Positions 14,081 through 38,764 of a stretch of DNA of 64,000 nucleotides are shown here, one piece after another; within the stretch, counting starts at the first letter, position 1; every line of letters starts with the position of its first letter. Under the pieces are notes generated by a model. It was not told where the DNA came from, did no database searches, and worked only from the letters and a program-made list of their open reading frames with translations. This stretch comes from Paraspadella gotoi (Eukaryota; Chaetognatha), in assembly GCA_051294375.1 (NCBI GenBank), contig CM119264.1, positions 10,639,832-10,703,831 of the forward strand, in the 5' to 3' direction. Both the position numbers and the translations under genes were made by a program.

Positions 14081-14636
14081 CCATTCAAACTCGCAAAAAG
14101 AAGTGACAAAGAATCTAAACTACATAAAAAAAATTCGAGGAAAAGAAAGAGAAAAAAAGGAAGAAATTTCGCTCTTGTTTTTCCATTATTCCTTTTTTTT
14201 TTCGGGGTAGGAAATAAAAACGTTGTCAGCAGATTTTGCGCTAAACCACAGCTTGTCTTTTTTCTTTTCTTTTTTTTTTTGGTGAATAACCAGATCTGAC
14301 TTTTTATTTCTTTCTATCTTTTTTTTATATATATATTTCAACTTTTTTCTTTCTTTCATTCCTATAATTGGGTCTTTTAATTTTTTTTCCTCTGATTTGT
14401 TTTTCCTGATTAATGATAAATGAAAAAAATTTCGGGCTTCGATGTTTTGAAAAAAAAAGTTTAAGCGCGAAGAATTTCTCCTATTTGCTTTCACCAATGT
14501 TCGAAAACGTCACTTCTCAATTCCTCTTCCTATTTTAACCCTTAATGATCACGTGAGCCTCTTTATTTTACGAAGATCCCACCCACACAAAAAAAAGAGC
14601 CGCAAAAAGCCGAGTTCGAAAAAAAAGATATCCAAG

Positions 14637-14637
<1 letters not shown>

Positions 14638-14691
<54 letters not shown>
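14638..14691 (+). repeat. (GA)n microsatellite
   Basis: Uninterrupted GA array of about 54 bases. Confidence 0.97.
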
Positions 14692-14693
<2 letters not shown>

Positions 14694-15950
14694 GAGAGAG
14701 AGCAGAGAGTAAGAGGAGAGAGAGTAAAAAAATAGAGGGTAAAAAAAAAGAATCTGGTAGTAGTTACGCTTCTCACAGCTCGGGGGACTTCTGCAGGCGA
14801 TGGCATTCGTTTTACAGAGTCGGGAGTTTCGTGACTTCGTCACGCGAAAATCTCTTCTCTCTTTTTACAAGAATTCTGTGTAAAGAAAAACTACGATAAT
14901 TCGAATTGAGACTTTGTCGATTTGTACGTCCACACCCAGTTAACATTTGATGAGGGACAAATAGACAAGGTTGTCGACCGCTAGGAGGATTAGCCTTTTG
15001 TTTTTTTAATTTTTGTTCCCTTTTTTTCCTTCGTTGACGTCATTTACGGATGAATAATTCATTATTATTTTTTCGTGATCTTCGCGTTTATTTTTTATTT
15101 TTATTCGCGATGTTTTTTTTTCGTAAATGAATCTCCCGAATGCAAACAAAAACAAAAAAACAAAAAAATAACGGGGAAAGTAAACGCGGAGCGAAAGTCT
15201 CGCATTATTACTCTTATCGCGACTCCAGGGAAAAACAAAACAAACAAAAAGCAAAAGAACAACGAAAGGTGTGAACCAACGAGATTTTCGTCTCCTCGCG
15301 CTATTCACGTCTAAAACTGAAATGACCTATTAATATATACATTATTTACTTGTCTTAAAAATATTCAAAGAATACTACATTCACTTATTCTTTATGAAGT
15401 AAGTATGATGTTTAAAAAAAATATTTTAACTTAAATCCAGGTTTCCTATCATGTATGTATATCATGTATTAATAGCAAAATAATGCTTAAATTTTTAACC
15501 TGGTGATTGATTCGCTTCCTTCGTCCGCACGCATCGTTTCTCGTGCGTATCGTTCTTACGCGTCGTGCGAACTCCAAATCTCCAAACGACTGATTCCTAC
15601 TTGCAAGTTCTGCCCCGAATTTTTTTTTCTAGTTTTCTATCCAATCTCCTTATTTCCTCTTATTCTCCGTATTTCACTTTTTTCTTTCTTTTTTTTCTTC
15701 CAACGAGAGAAAAAAAATGTGTTATTTTCGGTTTTGCGAAGGAAAGCGACTGAGCAAACATTCAACTTCGTTTTCTCAAGCAAACAAAAACCAGGTTTGA
15801 TAAAGCCTCGGGTTCTCGTTATACTTCGGGTGAGCGTAACGTCCTCGCTTTTGAAAGAAAGTTACCTAGTCGCCGTTTTTTTGGAAAGAAAATTCGAAAT
15901 TTTGAAAGCGGAGGTAAGCTTCTTCTTTTCTCGTTGCCTTGGCGAAAGAG

Positions 15951-16155
15951 AGAGAGAGANNNNNNNNNNNNNNNNNNNNNNNNNNNNNNNNNNNNNNNNN
16001 NNNNNNNNNNNNNNNNNNNNNNNNNNNNNNNNNNNNNNNNNNNNNNNNNNNNNNNNNNNNNNNNNNNNNNNNNNNNNNNNNNNNNNNNNNNNNNNNNNNN
16101 NNNNNNNNNNNNNNNNNNNNNNNNNNNNNNNNNNNNNNNNNNNNNNNNNNNNNNN

Positions 16156-16184
<29 letters not shown>
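15951..16184 (+). repeat. (GA)n microsatellite spanning a gap
   Basis: GA repeats flank the 196-base N run at 15960-16155 on both sides, so the gap is almost certainly inside one array of unknown length. Confidence 0.85.
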
Positions 16185-16186
<2 letters not shown>

Positions 16187-16237
16187 AATTTGAATGACAG
16201 AATTCTGATTCACTCTACCTGGCCAGGGCTGTCTTAC

Positions 16238-16502
16238 CTTTCGTCGTCNNNNNNNNNNTCGTCGTCGTCCCTGGGGGAGTTGTCGTCATCGAGGACGTCA
16301 TCGTCGTCGTCTCCAGCGTCGCTTCGAAATCTCCGGCGGCTGCCACTCGTTCTGTTTCTTCCGCATGGAATTTCCCAGTTTTTAAACAGATTTTCTCACC
16401 GACGACCAATTCGAAGCTGACGACAACTACAACGACCACGACAACAACAACAACGAGATGAATCATCGGCGAAGATTGAGCCCAGGTGGCGTTGATTGCC
16501 AT
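16238..16502 (-). CDS. Possible exon with valine-run membrane segment (uncertain)
   Basis: Minus-strand open frame from ATG at 16502 to a consensus donor (GAAAG before GTAAGAC, GT at 16237-16236), interrupted by a 10-N gap. It encodes an uninterrupted run of 12 Val in a hydrophobic stretch from a GTT/GTC repeat, then KICLKTGKFHAEETERV and a Thr/Met-rich tail. The strong donor and absence of stops support an exon; the repeat-derived composition and poor start context argue against it. Another frame of the same bases is open and acidic (DAGDDDDDVLDDDN). Function unknown. Confidence 0.25.
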
Positions 16503-16540
16503 GAACTTGTTCGCCCCTCTTTCTCAGTACATTTGTCGTT

Positions 16541-28960
<12,420 letters not shown>

Positions 28961-29548
28961 AAGTTTAGTAACCACACGCGCCTCCGCTCCGGGTCTGTCA
29001 TCCCGCCCTTGTCATCGCCCGCGGCCCCTGGTGTGTCACTTTCACTTTGCCCGCGTCCCGTGTCGGTCAAACCCGCATTTGACATCAGGACTCATTCTCG
29101 TCGATCAGCGAAGTCGAAAAGTGATAACAACAACAACATCAAGGATCAATTAATCCTACGACGAACGATTAACTTTTCATTTTCTCCCTGCAAAGTCATT
29201 TTTAACAAGAAATTAAGATTATAAATTCTATACACTGTGTTTAAATTTTTTTTTGTACAAAAATACTAATTTTGAATAAAACTTACTAAGAAATATTCAA
29301 TTAGTCGTGGGAAATCCTTCAAACTTATCAACTTCTCATTAATCAATAGTTAATTCAATTAACTTAATTAAACAATAAATATTTTTAAACTATATTTTGT
29401 TTTTAGAAGGGTATTCTAACTTAAAGGATTGGTTAATTGTTAAATTTAGTAAAAAAAGTCAAGAGTGAAAATTATGCTTAGCGATCTTTTTTTTCACAAT
29501 CAGGTTTCAAACTTCGATTCTACTTCTCGCCTCCGTTTCTGTTCCGAA

Positions 29549-29673
<125 letters not shown>

Positions 29674-31150
29674 CCATCACTCTCACTGTGAATCTCTTAC
29701 TCTTCGTCTCGTGACAAAAACCTGGCGAGATTTGATGTGACGCGCGGTGACAGAAGATCCGTTCGGTGGAGGAAGGTGGGAGGAAGGAAAGGAAGGAAAA
29801 GGGGAAAAAAGAAAGGAAAAGAAAAAGAAGGGAGTTGGAGGAGAGAATCGGTGAATAGGTTTTCAAGGATGAGAGGACGAGCTGGTGGCGGGGGGAGGCA
29901 GAGGAGGTTCGCTGACATCCGCACTCCCGTCGGGCTGCCGTCTCTCGTTTCGCATAACCAAACGTCAAGACAAGCGACGACGACGGCGCAGCAGCGACGG
30001 CGACCCAGCGGCGACGCAGCTGCTTTCAATTACGTCATATAGAATCGCATTACTTTTGTCTGTATATTTGTACGAATTGTACGATATTAGATGAGATCAT
30101 TGAATAATTTACAGGAAAAAAAAAATCACAGATTCAAAATTGAAAATAATTTAATCATTAATGATTAAACGTTTTAAAATATAGTTATATTCAGATATAA
30201 TTTTGCGATATTGTTTTAGAAACAGTTTGTTTTTTTAAGGAGGATAATTTGGCTCATATACGTTCCTCTATCCATTTCGAATTCGCGTGACGAATGAATT
30301 AATGGGAAAAAATGAATGAATCAGCAAGTAAAATTAAAAACGAATTGAGGGGAACTAGAGGAAAGTAAAAGAAGGAAAAGTTGAGGGTAGAAAAGAAGAG
30401 GCATCTGGAGAAAAGAAAGAAAAATAAGAGAAAAAGAAAAACAAGAAAGATTTAGACGAATAAAAAAAAGCAAGAGAGAAAGAAGATTGGAGATAGAGGT
30501 AAACGCTCTCTCTCGTAGTGACTTGCGCTGACAAAGATTTTATTCTTTCGTCGCAAAAAAATGTCAGGCAGGAGATCCAATATATATGATATTATCATCA
30601 ACGCATACGAAGATGGAGAAAAATAAGTTGTGGAGAGAGAGAGAGAGGAAGAGAGAAGAGAGAGAGACGAGAGAGAGAGAGAGAGAGAGACTTTCAGAGG
30701 TGAGAGTCCGCGGCCAAATTTATTAGGGCGACGAAGAATCCTGAAGCAACTTGGGTGTGAAAAGAGGCACCTCTTGGCGAGTCGCCCTTTGGTGAATCTT
30801 CTTTCTAAACACAAAATGATATCACGAAATTCGTTTGTTCTCTTACTCTGAGCATTTTATACTAAAGCACCAAACTCAACCGAATTCACATATAACTGAA
30901 TATAAAGCATTCCCAAATTATAACTAATGCCCGAAAGAGCTCCTTATCAGATATGTTCAACTCTCGCATCTCTTCCAGATCGGTTAACATTCTTCCCGAT
31001 CGGCTAAAAGGGGTGACGTCGGTGAGCCTTTTTTTCGTGACTCGCGGTTTCTCGCGCACTTTCCTTTTATGGCAACGAAAAACTCCGCGTAGGAGAGACT
31101 AATTAAATTTGGGGCAGAGGGAACAAGGATAATATATATTTCCAAAACTC

Positions 31151-31151
31151 G

Positions 31152-31213
<62 letters not shown>
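31151..31213 (+). repeat. (CT)n microsatellite
   Basis: About 63 bases of near-perfect CT. Confidence 0.97.
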
Positions 31214-31214
<1 letters not shown>

Positions 31215-34200
31215 AAAAAGCGATATCGCTCTGGAAGCATCTTTCTAAAAATCGTTTTGCGACGACTATTGGCTTCGCGTTTCACTCGCTATCCGTCGAC
31301 CAAAGTTGATTAGGTGGCACCAGATGGCGACCGGTTCCATCCAACGATTTTATCGGCCGAGTAATGGAATCGGAATTTCCAAGGTTTGCCAACCTTCGTC
31401 TCCTTATATAGGTTTCTCGAGCTCTTTATTTTCTGTTATCTGAACATTTTAATTCCTTTTTTTATTTTATGAAAAACAAACAAACATTTAAAAAAGTTTT
31501 CAATTCAAAAAAGTTTGTTGAATTCCTACGCGGATCCTAAAAAATCTTATCGCAAAGCTATTTCCTACTTGATAATTTTCCTATTTGTTTGCTATTCGAA
31601 GTTTTTCACTACATTTTTAAAAAATAATTTTATTTTTTTACCCTACGCTATATCCAGAGTTTGTTTGTTTTTCTTTCATTTCGTTGCGTTATTGGTTTGA
31701 GGTAGAAAATGAATTGTTTGTTTACGTCCAACGAGTTTTATTGAGAAACATCAATTTCGGGCATGTTCTCGAATGTAGAGTGAAAATCTAGTAACTTAGA
31801 TATTCCGCTGTATTTTAATAAATTCCTCCCTATCATTTCTTGCTCCATCCTGACACCTTTGAATAATGTATGACGGAACGGGGGTTGGGAAGTCGGTGGA
31901 TTTAAAAGCTTCATCTGCCTAATGTCTTTATGCGTTTCAGTTATTGCGATCTTACCGTTATTTCTGATTAGAGAACGTAAAAAAAAGAGGAAATTGACAA
32001 ATAATTTTAAGTAACAGAAAAGAGGTCAGCCCTTTGTTTTTATTATACTTTTTATACCAAGTTAGTCATAGCTGACGTTAAGAAGTAATTTTGTTTACTT
32101 TTGGTTTGAATATTGGAAAAGAAAACGGTCGCCACGGATTAAAAAAGAAGTAGGTGAAGTATAAGTCTAAAAAAAAAGCATTTTAAAACGGTCAAAACAA
32201 ATTTAGAAACAAGCCGCCCCAAATATCTAGATCCAATACAAAATTGAAGGATTAGCTTGAGCAAACTTGAAACATTCTGTTGGCTCAGTGGCTCTGTCAC
32301 TGCCCAAGAGAAGATGACATCATTTAACGTGGGGACCGTTGGGTGTAGCAAGTTTCCCCGACGATATATAGCTTGTTTACCAATGTTTCAATCAAACAAA
32401 TGAAATAATTGCGTCAAAAAGAATGCGTAACTGCGCATGCGCCGTCGCTTCCCCCGTCGTCAATTTTGTTTACCGATATCGACGCAGGGAGACATCGGAA
32501 AAAAACGGGGAAGCGACGAAGTGGAAACGAAAATTCAATGGAAGCGATTTTTTTTTATCCTGTGGTTCTTTGTCCATTCGCAAAGCCATTATTATGCTGC
32601 AACGGGCAAAGAGGGAGAACGGGAGAAATGCATGACTTTGAGAATCTGTTCTTGTCAGAGCATATGTATCTCATGTGAAAAAAAGTAAGAGTGGTGATCA
32701 CATTTCCATTATTTGGGCAAAGAGATACTGTAGTAGAAACACAAACATCCCTATCCTAAAAAACTAATGTTTTATTTATAAATCAGATCGTTTACGTTTT
32801 TGCATCGCAATATGAAACGCGGAATGCACCGTACTTTAATACAAGTAGATAAAAAGTCCACTAAAAAAATGCTGACCATCACAAAAAAAAAAGAGAACAA
32901 TTTAAAAAAAAAAGCAGAGTTGACATTTGCGAAGAGAACGAAAATCCCGAGAGTAAATAAACATTAAACAGGGAAATTAATGGCCGAGCAAACACAAGCG
33001 CTCAACGCAGGGCATGAATTTAATTTTTACCAAGTAATTATTTACGTATATAATATATATGCGCTTTTATTGGAATGCAACGGGCTTGATTCGGTACAAA
33101 CATCTTTAAAACAGAAGGTTTAAAAATTTTATCCTACAAAAATATTTCTTATTTTTAAAAAAAAATATTTCTATATGTTGTAACGAACGTATCATTAAAA
33201 TTAAACAACTTTATCAATGGTTAAGATCGAAACCCCCCCCCCCCAAAAAAAAAATCGTTTCGTATTCGAACGAAATAGATTTTAAAAGGATTGAAGGATT
33301 CTCGTTCTCAGGCGACAGAAACGTAAAACTTGCAACCAAAAGCCTTTTTTACGCCGAGTGTCTCACATTTTTTTTCTCGATCTCCACTTTTACGAAAATC
33401 CAACACAGAGGTTTTATTTTATTTTTTATTTTTTTGCGAGATTTTCAAGAGGCATAAAGTAGCAAATAACTTTGCTTCGACCTAAAGAGACCTGGTCTTC
33501 AGTGCTCTGTGAGAAAAAAAAATAAAAGAAAAATCTCAAAGCTATCATAACCTGATCCGGAAAAAAACTACTAGGATTTTGACGACAGCCATCACGAAGG
33601 TGACCATAATGATGAAATTCTGATGATGATGAAGATGATGATCGAAAGTGGAATCGAGAAACGTGGAGATTCGATATCCTGACAATGAATACATACACTA
33701 AAGATGTGAGCTTCTTGCACGACTCTTTTCGTCAGTCGAGAACGACGTTCGCGATGACCTCAAAAAAAAAAAAAAAAAGAATCACAACTAATTCCATTTC
33801 GACGACTGAGTCTGACTCGAATTTAATCTTGCCAATCTATCAACAACGACAATCCCATCAATCCCCAAAGATTAAATTTATTCCGTCAAATTCATGTCCG
33901 ATTTTATCATCTAAATTAGGAAGCAGCGGGGAATAAAAACATTACTGCCAATCGCTGCCGACCAAATGGCAAATGTCAAGTGTGAAGAGTCGATGCCGAT
34001 ATTCACCGGAGGATAGAATTAAACTAAACTACCAGGAACCGAAATGTCAACCAAAATCAATATTTTATCCAACGACGATTCAAATCGCAATTAAAATCTG
34101 TTTAATATTTGACCTGAAGAAAAGAACCAATGAAAGTTCCTTAAGACCGGGTCGCTCGTCTCAGAGCCGTCACGGCCAGTCACGCCTCGTAAACATCCTT

Positions 34201-34794
34201 AAACGACAGAAGGGGAAAAAAAAACCGTTGACATTTGACGCTTGATTCAGGCGGAGAGAAAGCATTCGTGTTTCTCACCTCTCTGGGATTGTCTCTCACC
34301 TTTACTTTCGCTTTTTTTTCTGTTCTTGTTTTGTGTTTTTGCCCTCTTCTTTTCCAAATTTTACTGTATTACCTTCTTTTGTTTATCTAGATTGTTCTAA
34401 ATGATTTTTCAGTTTGTCTTTCAACTATCTCTTTTCAGTTCTTCTATCCAGGATATTTTTTCAGTTCATATTTCTACTATTAGTTTTCAGTTCGTGTTTC
34501 CACTGTCATTTATAAGTTTGTCTTTCCTCCATTTTTTAAAAGAAATCTTTCCACTGGTATTTTTCTGTTCGTCTGTCCCCTGACATTTTTCAGTTCATCT
34601 TATACCATTATTTTTCAGTTCATCTTTCATCAATTCTCCCTTCCCAATCTCAAATCGATTTTTTTTTCTCATTTTCCTCGTCCCTGTTTCGTCTGCGTCG
34701 CTTCGCCTTTGGGATTCGAGCCAAAATTTGGCTTTTCCAAAATTGGCGCCGATTTTCTCTGATGGAAATCCTGTTGGACTCGTCATCTTCGTCG

Positions 34795-34858
34795 TCGCCA
34801 GGATGTTTCGTCGTCGTCGCCAGGATATTTCGTCGTCGTCGTCGTCGTCGTCTTTAGC
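34795..34858 (+). repeat. (GTC)n array with short direct repeats
   Basis: GTC runs with GCCAGGAT repeated at two sites. Confidence 0.85.
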
Positions 34859-35083
34859 GTCGTTTATAGCCTGTATTATTTTCATTCACCTATGCATTAC
34901 AACATAAAGTCACAGAGTAGGAGTTTGGCTCCTCGGTCAAAACGTTGTTGAAGATATCTCTCTGGTTTCGTCGTTGGTAGAGTTTGTACTTTTGTTCGTA
35001 ATTTTGTCAGTCATTCCTGTCATCATTTTCGTAGATTTCAACACGAAAATTGTCGTCAAGGTCGTTTTCGAATTCGTTCTGTT

Positions 35084-35121
<38 letters not shown>

Positions 35122-35220
35122 TGCTGTCCCTCTTCTTCCATTAACACCCAAGAAATCGAGTTTCGTGGCGGGAAACGGCTTTATTGGATGGAGGGACGGA
35201 GGGACCAACGGACTGACGAC

Positions 35221-35221
<1 letters not shown>

Positions 35222-35293
<72 letters not shown>
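35222..35293 (+). repeat. (GA)n microsatellite
   Basis: About 70 bases of GA; a (GTC)n array lies just upstream at about 35080-35130. Confidence 0.97.
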
Positions 35294-35703
35294 AAGGGAG
35301 AGATTTTAAAGATCTGAGGATTTTTCTTTTTTGAACTGCTAAGAATAGAATATCCAATTTTACTTGGAGACAAAAAATTTGAGGAAAAAAAAAACTGTAC
35401 TAAAAGCGATTATAAGAAAATATTGATAAAAAAAAAAAAAAAAAAGCTTTAAAAAATATAATTGTGATTTGGGGTTTTGGTGGGTAAATTCCTTTTACTA
35501 CTCAATAAATTGAGAAAAAAGTTATAACTAATCCTAAGATAGTAAAAGAGGGGGGGAGGATTTTGTAAAAATTAAAAGAAGAACTAAGGAAAAAAAGGAA
35601 AGCGTGAGCAGGGAAATCAGTGGAACTCCGTTTCGATTCATAACGAGAAAAAGAAAAAGCTGGGTAGACGCTCAAGAGATCTCCACCTCCACGTCATAAC
35701 AAA

Positions 35704-35713
35704 AGAGAGAGAG

Positions 35714-35754
<41 letters not shown>

Positions 35755-35874
35755 AGAGAGTGAGAAAAGAGGGAGCCTCTTCCTTTGGTTTAATCACGTT
35801 AACGCGCTGATAGAGAGAGAAGAGAGAGAAGAGAGACGAGAGAGAGAGGAGAGAGAGAGAGAGTGAGAAGAGAG

Positions 35875-35924
<50 letters not shown>

Positions 35925-35941
35925 AGAGAGAGAGTGAGAAA
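35704..35941 (+). repeat. (GA)n microsatellites
   Basis: Two GA arrays, about 35704-35760 and 35813-35941, the second interrupted by short changes. Confidence 0.95.
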
Positions 35942-36871
35942 AAAGATATTTCATGTTCCTCCACGCCGGGCGCAGACGAAAATGTTTCGGTATTAAACTG
36001 AAATTTTTCTCGCCATATAGTTCCCGGCGAAACAGTCGTTGGAGGGACGAAACCGAGTTTTTCCTGGGCCAGAGAGAATGGAAGTGAGATAATGGGAAAG
36101 AATAAAAGAAAAGAGATGGAGGAGAAGAATGGGAAAGTAAAAACGCGAGAAAAAGGACAGACATTGAGAGAACTTTATACTTTCCATATTTGAGGTAGGG
36201 TTAAAGTTGTGAGCGTTGGTAAGTTTCTATCGTTCCAAGTTGAAAAATTGGGAGGTTTGAAAAGAGGTTTCGTCTCTTACTCTCTCTCTCTCTCTCACTC
36301 TGCGAATGAACACCGTTTTTACGCGGAAAACACTCGGAGAGATAAACAGGTTTCCGCGCGGACGCGCCGGCGCATATTTTATGCCTCTTTGCTTATCTTC
36401 CTTGATCGGCGTTGAAACGTGGAGTGTAACTTTTTTAAATCGCTCCTGTTTCACCCCGGTGTGCCGAGAATACAAGTATGTCATCCTTCAGATCGCCTCC
36501 CGTGGGCGCTGCTAGGGGCGGCTCCGCGGGTGGCCCCGCGGGGCGGCCCGGGGGCAAGCAAAATCCTTACTGCCTAGGGGCGGCCCTGTAGCCTCTTTTT
36601 TTGGGCCCCAAGGGGCCACTCCAGGGAATCCCCCAGGGCGAAAAACCTTTCCCCTGGGGGCCACCCCCGGGGCATGAATTGCCTGCCCCTGGAACGGCTC
36701 TCTTTCCCTCTATTTCTCTCTCCCTCTCCTCTCTTTCTCTCTCTCCTCTCTCTCTTCTCTTCTCTATCTCTTTCTTTTTCATCTATTATTAAAATAAAAT
36801 ATAAAAATAAAAATATATTTTTCACTCAATTAATCAATCAATGAACCAATAGCTGCGCCAACACCAATATG

Positions 36872-37046
36872 CATATTTGGTAAAACTTGCATAATTTAGT
36901 CAAATGACATAATTTGGTCAACTGATATAATTTGGTCAACTTTTAGAATTTGATAAACTGCATAATTTTAAACTTGCATAATTTTGGTAAACTTGCATAA
37001 TTTAGACAACTTGGATATTTGGTCAACTTGCATAATTTTGTCAAAC
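36872..37046 (+). repeat. AT-rich minisatellite, about 19-bp unit
   Basis: About nine imperfect copies of a unit close to TTTGGTCAACTTGCATAAT in tandem, inside the putative transposon. The copies vary by 1-2 bases in length and by substitutions. Confidence 0.75.
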
Positions 37047-37751
37047 AATCCAACTTAACAATTAGCTAATTATTAATTTCATCTGTGAGAAATAGAAAGA
37101 AAGAAAGAGTGTAGAAAATTTTTTTAATAAATTCAAGTAATGTAACTTTTGTTTTTTCCATTAAACTCACTTCACTTGCACACTTTTTTACCACATACAA
37201 ATTTTATCTTATTCATTATGAAATTTTAAATAGTAGAATAAAGAGTAGGATGGTTTTTTAATTCCACTTATAAAAATAATTTAATTAATTATATTTAATT
37301 ACTTATTAATATCAGTCTTTAAGTCTGTCCACATTAGCATTAAACTCAAATTATTCGTGATTAGATATATGGATTGGAATGAAATCTTGTGTGTGGTAGA
37401 AAATGTTGATTGAGCTCGATATAAAGTTTTGCTCACTCTCTCTCTCAACCATCAGCCTTTCCTCAACAACGTGATTCATCAGAGGAATCTATAAACTGAC
37501 AATTTTTTAATTACAAATCTTAAATGAAAAAAATTTATTTCACGATGTGAACTCATTATGTTTGATCATAAATAAAAATCTGATGAATATTTTTTTTTTG
37601 GGGGGGGACTCTATAATTCACTAAGTAGATCTGTCGATTACTGCTATTATTTGTTATTTATGATTTATTTAATTCTTTTTTTGAACATCAAATTATGAAT
37701 ATTTTTTAAAAAAATTATGTTTCTCTCTATCAGTCTATCAGATGTCCATCC

Positions 37752-37798
37752 AAAAAAAAAAAGAAAAAAAAAAAAAAAAAAAAGGAAAAAAAAAAAAG
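37752..37798 (+). repeat. A-rich homopolymer tract
   Basis: Near-pure adenine with a few G interruptions, within the AT-rich core of the putative transposon. Confidence 0.85.
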
Positions 37799-38544
37799 AC
37801 AGATGACTGATTAGCTTCTTACTACTAAATATGTGGTCACGTCATACATTGTTTGCTCAAACTTGTTTCTATATCTTTTAATTGAAATAAATAATTAAGT
37901 TTCAAAATACAAATATTATAATTTTTAGATAAAATATGAATAAAAAAGTTAACAATAATTTTTAAAAATGTATATTTTTTTTTAGTTACATAAAACAAGT
38001 CTTGAAAGATTGAGAGAGAAAAAAGATAGAGAGAGAGAAAGAAAGAGAGAAAGAAAAGAAAAAAAGAAAAAGAAAAAAAGAGAAAAAAAAGAGAGAGAGA
38101 GAGAGGAGAAAAGAGAGAGAGAGAGGAGAAAGTGGAGAGAAGAGAAAGAGAGAAAGAGAGAGTAACAGACAGGAGAGATTCTCAGATACAATTACATTGT
38201 CAGAAAGTATATTTTTCATCTAAACCTTTGCTTCTCCTTAACTTCGCCAGGGGGAGCACTTTTTTGCTCCCACAAGGAACCCCCCTGGGGCAAACATTTG
38301 GGTCTATTAGGGGCGCCCCCTCAATGACCATTTCTGCTCCCCCTGGAATGTCTGCCCCTGGGCCGCCCTAGAGCCACCCGCGGGCGAGGATTTGGGAGAT
38401 GACATATCTCCGAGAATAAAACGGTTGTCCCTTTCTATTTTTCCTACGCTTCATTTTGTTTGGTGTAAATATCTCTCGTTTTCCGATCTTCACCTAACTG
38501 CTTCGAGTCGAGGGTGTGTCGTTCTCCCTTTTCTCTATCTCGCT

Positions 38545-38764
38545 TTTTTTCAACGCCGCGGGATGGAGCAGAGCGGCGCCGCCTAACGCCTGGCAGCGCC
38601 CCGCAGAGCGCCCGCCGCTCAGTGCCGATAATACATCGGGGATTCAGAGCACGGGGGCGACGGCAGAGGAGGCTGCGGCTGCGGCGGCGGCGGCGGTACC
38701 GCACCGCGAGGGGAGCAGTATCGCCGTCTGTCTTCTTATTTATTTCAGTTCCTTCACCATCTGA
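38545..38764 (+). other. Possible alanine-rich coding segment (uncertain)
   Basis: GC-rich island in AT-rich DNA with a frame reading WQRPAERPPLSADNTSGIQS, then EEAAAAAAAAVPHREG before a stop at 38762. No domain is recognised and no strong donor is seen. It lies just right of the putative transposon at 36.5-38.4 kb. Confidence 0.2.

Larger units (their letters stand above)
36524..38383. mobile_element. Putative non-autonomous DNA transposon with GC-rich inverted ends
   Basis: CCGCGGGTGGC at 36524-36534 faces its reverse complement at 38373-38383. The next bases (GGGCGGCCC-GGGGCA) also agree with one mismatch after a short gap. GC-rich arms (36490-36700 and 38240-38385) enclose a pyrimidine-rich tract on the left (about 36700-36780) and a purine-rich tract on the right (about 38010-38165), making the layout symmetric. 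The 1.2 kb core is very AT-rich and has no ORF for a transposase. No clear target duplication was found, so the exact ends are uncertain. The AGGGGCGG core recalls hAT-type ends, but this is only a resemblance. Confidence 0.45.

Noticed and set aside
32281-32292. A-box-like TGGCTCAGTGGC suggesting a tRNA or SINE
   Set aside because: No B box follows within about 100 bases and no cloverleaf pairing is visible.
36524-38383. Firm assignment of this element to the hAT superfamily
   Set aside because: The end motif resembles hAT ends, but I found no 8-bp target duplication and no transposase.
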